From the NCBI GenBank assembly GCA_937951685.1, contig CALFBG010000217.1, positions 1 to 42,351 on the forward strand: a stretch of DNA of 42,351 nucleotides. Direction: 5' to 3'. Shown here piece by piece: positions 39,035 through 42,351 of the stretch. The stretch comes from an uncultured Saprospiraceae bacterium. Its GTDB lineage: Bacteria; Bacteroidota; Bacteroidia; Chitinophagales; Saprospiraceae. The stretch's first letter is position 1; the number at the start of each line of letters is the position of its first letter. A program made the translations under genes and the position numbers. The notes below the pieces were generated by a model. That model saw only the letters and a list, made by a program, of their open reading frames with translations, had not been told where the DNA came from and did not search any database.

Positions 39035-42000
39035 TTGTACAACGCTTCTTTTTACCTCAAACGCTATCTTTTGGTTGTACGAATTATTTATTGTTTACTT
39101 TTCTGGGTAGGTAGCTTAAGTCTGAGCTTAGGTCAACAACCCGCAACTTGGCACATTACGAACAATGATGGTTTGCCCAGTAATACGGTATACAAGATCG
39201 TGCAGGACTCAAAAGGATACGTTTGGATTGGAACGGCGAATGGGCTTTCTCGTTTTGATGGAAAAGAGTTTAAACAAGTAAATGAGAATCAACTATCCGA
39301 TAACGAAATCCTCAGTTTAACGCTGGATCAAAAGGATATTCCCTGGACCTTAAACCTTGCGGGACAATTATCTTCTTTACAAAATGGGATACTAGTTCCC
39401 GCTCCTTTTATCAATGCTGGCTATTCCGTCAAAAACGTAAAAATTAGCAATGATCGCATTTGGGTGGTTTACAGTACGGAGCAAGTAAATAGCAAGTTCA
39501 GTAGTTTTTTGCATTCTTCTGGCGAAGCGTTTCCCAGTCCCTCTCTCCTCAAGGGGCGGCATCTTTTAAATAATTCTAGTTTGATTGAATTTGGAAAAGA
39601 CAGGTTCGTCTTTTTTGTCCGATTCGACGGAAATACGCCTGATGACTTCAGCCAAATCTATCAAATCTCTTCTACGACGAATACCATCTCCGCCATTCCG
39701 ACTTCCTACCAGAGCAATTACAATAACATTAAACGCATTTCTTATATTAATCTACCCGACGCTTCATCAATACCAGACGACGTTATTGGGAAAATCATTA
39801 ACAATATTGATCGAGCGATCAACCGATTGGCACAAAAACATCAAATAAAAGATATGGTCATTGAAGGAGCGCACTTCTACTTATTGACCAGAGAAGGCGT
39901 TTATCAATATCGACATCAACTTAGTGAAACCGAAAAACTGCAATTGATCGCTCATTATCTTCCCGACCAAGATATTAATGTCTTTTTCAAGGATAAAGAT
40001 GATAATATTTGGCTCGGCACAAACGACGATGGCATTCACATTATTTCTCCTTCCAAATTTATCAATTACGATTCTAAAAACTCGCCGCTCCCCGTCAATA
40101 GTGTATATTGTATGTATTATGATACGTTGGGGCAACGCTTACTGCTAGGACAAAATAACAGTTTTTTGAGTGTGATCAAGGATCAAAAAGTAGCGCGCTC
40201 TTTGGAGCTTAATAACATCGGTAGAATTTTCAGCATGACTAAATCTTCTAATCGGCGCTTTTGGGTTGGCGTAGACTTAGGCGTTAGTATTTTAGACGAT
40301 GACCTACAGCAAGAATGGGCGCCCTTTACGGGAAGTTATAAAGACTTTCTTATTGACAGTCGCAATAATATTTGGCTTGGAGGAAGTGGTGTGATCAAAT
40401 ATACGACACTCCAAGACATTGATTGGTTGCTACACGATAAAGTAAGTAGCACTACGCTTAAAGCAAAGTTTAAATTAGTCGGTAGTCATCGAACATATGC
40501 ACTCCTAGAAGATTTCTCCAAAACGGTTTGGGTCGGAACCACGCACGGTTTATTTAGATACGTCAACGATAGTTTGGTTTTAGTAGCCGTAGATTTCAAT
40601 AACGATCGACCTAATATTACAGACCTTGCACAAGCCGTTGACTCTACGATTTGGATTTCGAGTTATACGAGTGGGGTTGTCGGTTTAAAGCATGATAAAC
40701 CGACGCATCATTTTCGCGAAGCACATAAATTAGCAAGTAATACGGCTAAAACGATTTTCCCTACCAACGATGATAAACTTTGGGTTGGTACAGATAATGG
40801 CATCAACATTATTCAATTTCCGAGTTTGACTAGCAAATGGATTAACGTCAATGACGGTTTAGCCTCCAATGAAATCAACGATATTTACGTAGCGGAGAAG
40901 GAAGCGTGGGTTGCTACGAGTAATGGTCTTACCCGAATTGAATTAGAAAATTTAAACCCTAAGAATCCACCGACTCCCGTACAAATCACCAATGTTCAAA
41001 TTTTTGATAAAGATACCAGTTTACATCAACGTTACCAGCTAAAGTACAACCAGAACAATCTCAAAATCGATTTTTTAGGTATTAAATTTAGAGACAAAGC
41101 GGCTTTAAGTTATCGTTACAAAATGGAAGGATTAGACCAAGATTGGATCAGCACTTCTGCCCGTTTTGCCCGTTATCCTTTACTTAATCCTGGTCGCTAT
41201 ATTTTTAAAGTACTGGCTATCGATGAAGACCAGCAAAGGAGTGAAGTTGCCGCAAGTATCGAATTTATCATTGCCACGCCTTGGTGGCGAAGCTATTGGT
41301 TTTATGGCTGTGTGCTTTTGTTCACCAGTGGTTTAGTCGGTGGCTTATTTTATTTACGGCTGCGATTTTTGAAGCGAGAACAACAATACAGCAATCGCTT
41401 ACACCACCTTAAAATGGATGCCTTAAAAGCGCAAATGAATCCGCACTTTATTTTTAATTCTTTGATTGCTATTCAAAAGTATATTACTACTAATGAGCAA
41501 GAACAAGCCAATGCCTATTTGAGTCGCTTCGCTCGTTTGATTAGAATGATTTTTAATCAATCGGATAAACAAGCGGTTACCTTGACCGAAGAATTAGAGT
41601 TTTTGAATACTTACATTACTTTAGAGAAACTTCGATTTCGAGATAAAATTGATATTCAATTAATCGTAGCGCCTGAGCTACAAGTCGTAGCGGAAGATAT
41701 ATTCATTCCGCCCTTGCTCATTCAGCCCATTATAGAAAATGCTTTTAAGCACGGATTAATGCACAAAGAAAAAGAGGGCAGCCTGATCATTCACTTGGTA
41801 CAAGCGCAACAATATCTTATTTGTAGCATTAAAGATAATGGTGTCGGAAGGGCACAAGTGCAACAAATTGCGGGTACAAAAATTAAAAAAGGGCGAGCAT
41901 CCGGTATCAATACCACCGAAAGCAGATTAGAAATTTGGAATAAAAACCATACTGCACAGAATATAGAGATCATCGACTTGGTGGATGAGGCGGGTAATCC

Positions 42001-42052
42001 TGCGGGCACCGAATTTATTTTAAATATTCGCATTTATCAAGAAGACACTTAG
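39035..42052 (+). CDS. Propeller - Y_Y_Y - LytS-type histidine kinase (sensor protein)
   Basis: 1005 residues. A signal-like segment (about 10-34) leads into a periplasmic sensor of two-component-propeller repeats: YVWIGTANGLSRFDG (about 64-78), DNIWLGTNDDGIHII, NNIWLGGSGVIKY, KTVWVGTTHGLFRY, DKLWVGTDNGINII and AWVATSNGLTRIE. A Y_Y_Y domain (about 660-745) and a membrane helix (about 752-775) follow. The cytoplasmic part is a LytS/His_kinase domain with the phosphoacceptor H804 in NPHFIFNSL, N-box PIIENAFKHG (898-907) and DNGVGR (934-939). In Bacteroidota such kinases sense extracellular ligands and usually signal to a LytTR regulator, probably just beyond the window. The start is not ATG: TTG at 39035 follows a TGA; TTG at 39071 is an alternative. 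Confidence 0.92.
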   Translation: MYNASFYLKRYLLVVRIIYCLLFWVGSLSLSLGQQPATWHITNNDGLPSNTVYKIVQDSKGYVWIGTANGLSRFDGKEFKQVNENQLSDNEILSLTLDQKDIPWTLNLAGQLSSLQNGILVPAPFINAGYSVKNVKISNDRIWVVYSTEQVNSKFSSFLHSSGEAFPSPSLLKGRHLLNNSSLIEFGKDRFVFFVRFDGNTPDDFSQIYQISSTTNTISAIPTSYQSNYNNIKRISYINLPDASSIPDDVIGKIINNIDRAINRLAQKHQIKDMVIEGAHFYLLTREGVYQYRHQLSETEKLQLIAHYLPDQDINVFFKDKDDNIWLGTNDDGIHIISPSKFINYDSKNSPLPVNSVYCMYYDTLGQRLLLGQNNSFLSVIKDQKVARSLELNNIGRIFSMTKSSNRRFWVGVDLGVSILDDDLQQEWAPFTGSYKDFLIDSRNNIWLGGSGVIKYTTLQDIDWLLHDKVSSTTLKAKFKLVGSHRTYALLEDFSKTVWVGTTHGLFRYVNDSLVLVAVDFNNDRPNITDLAQAVDSTIWISSYTSGVVGLKHDKPTHHFREAHKLASNTAKTIFPTNDDKLWVGTDNGINIIQFPSLTSKWINVNDGLASNEINDIYVAEKEAWVATSNGLTRIELENLNPKNPPTPVQITNVQIFDKDTSLHQRYQLKYNQNNLKIDFLGIKFRDKAALSYRYKMEGLDQDWISTSARFARYPLLNPGRYIFKVLAIDEDQQRSEVAASIEFIIATPWWRSYWFYGCVLLFTSGLVGGLFYLRLRFLKREQQYSNRLHHLKMDALKAQMNPHFIFNSLIAIQKYITTNEQEQANAYLSRFARLIRMIFNQSDKQAVTLTEELEFLNTYITLEKLRFRDKIDIQLIVAPELQVVAEDIFIPPLLIQPIIENAFKHGLMHKEKEGSLIIHLVQAQQYLICSIKDNGVGRAQVQQIAGTKIKKGRASGINTTESRLEIWNKNHTAQNIEIIDLVDEAGNPAGTEFILNIRIYQEDT

Positions 42053-42351
42053 CGCAAGTTGAGTGCTTAAATTTTTCTTGAGCAAAGCTATTCGCTGTTC
42101 ATTGAGAAAAAGGGACGCAACGGTTCGCGTAACTCCATCTTGTGTAAGATCTAATATCAGTACCAATACAAATTATTTTACTTATTAACTTGCATCATCT
42201 TTTGACCAGTCTCTTCGTTACTCAAAGCCTTCCTAAGCAAAGGCTTAGGGCGGTTTTCGTGCCTCGATGCTGATCAAAATCTAACACAATTTAGTAGCAA
42301 AGTAATTTTGTCTTAGTACTTAAATACTTTGTAATAAACAACTTCAATAAC
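42053..42351. other. Right-end intergenic segment
   Basis: 299 nt with no gene. One perfect 7-bp hairpin (CCTAAGC, AAAG, GCTTAGG at 42232-42249) without a following T-run. Nothing else recognisable. Confidence 0.4.

Noticed and set aside
38899-39114. 71-residue hydrophobic ORF overlapping the kinase start
   Set aside because: It overlaps the better-supported kinase frame, and its hydrophobicity reflects T-rich DNA; no signal or family is visible.
42232-42249. Perfect hairpin after the sensor kinase gene as its terminator
   Set aside because: It lies 180 nt past the stop and no T-run follows.

Overview
The window is a chromosomal segment of a Bacteroidota bacterium. The evidence is the gene content (SpoIIM/DUF4129/DUF4350/MoxR/DUF58 operon, bifunctional DAHP synthase-chorismate mutase, GH3-family protein, TPR-propeller-OmpA envelope protein, propeller-Y_Y_Y-LytS sensor kinase, HU next to RNase G, a tiny AURKAIP1/COX24-type basic protein) and several promoters of the Bacteroidota type (TTG, about 20 nt, TAnnTTTG). 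A placement in or near Saprospiria is only a guess. Most of the window is ordinary housekeeping and envelope DNA; I see no prophage, insertion sequence, CRISPR array or integron.

Layout. 0.2-6.7 kb: a tight plus-strand operon of five genes (SpoIIM-like membrane protein fused to a second membrane domain, DUF4129, DUF4350, MoxR AAA+ ATPase, DUF58), which looks like a MoxR-centred membrane module. 6.7-7.6 kb: a small AT-rich minus-strand island with a lipoprotein whose frame continues past a stop codon into a Cys/Gly-rich tail, followed by a small two-helix membrane protein. 7.7-11.0 kb: an OmpA-type multidomain envelope protein and the bifunctional aromatic pathway enzyme. 11.2-12.4 kb: a TPR protein preceded by a coupled small ORF and a good promoter. 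12.8-13.8 kb: a radical SAM/SPASM enzyme. 13.85-14.86 kb: a one-kilobase non-coding gap with a strong hairpin and a four-copy tandem repeat in front of pth. 15.5-16.6 kb: a GT28-like glycosyltransferase.

16.9-20.1 kb is a minus-strand information-processing block: HU, TPR lipoprotein, a 31-residue basic ribosomal-type protein that is easily missed, and RNase G. 20.6-22.6 kb is a plus-strand run of yicC, gmk and apaG. Then follow RidA and RecJ (minus), a TlpA-like thioredoxin and a TonB-domain protein (plus), then Ogt, a GH3-family protein and an M20 peptidase (minus). A tRNA-Phe with its own promoter and terminator lies at 31.4 kb. After it come an MtfA-like protein lacking two of its zinc ligands (plus), a Nudix hydrolase, ClpB with an unusual C-terminal tail and a small upstream helical protein behind a sigma54-like promoter (minus), an M14 carboxypeptidase (minus), and a one-protein sensor kinase at the right end (plus).

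The items most worth a second look are the interrupted lipoprotein/Cys-rich tail locus, the degenerate MtfA-like protein, the SpoIIM fusion, the sigma54-like promoter with direct repeats before the clpB operon, the coupled small ORF before the TPR gene, and several structured non-coding elements. No clear new defence or biosynthetic system could be shown.
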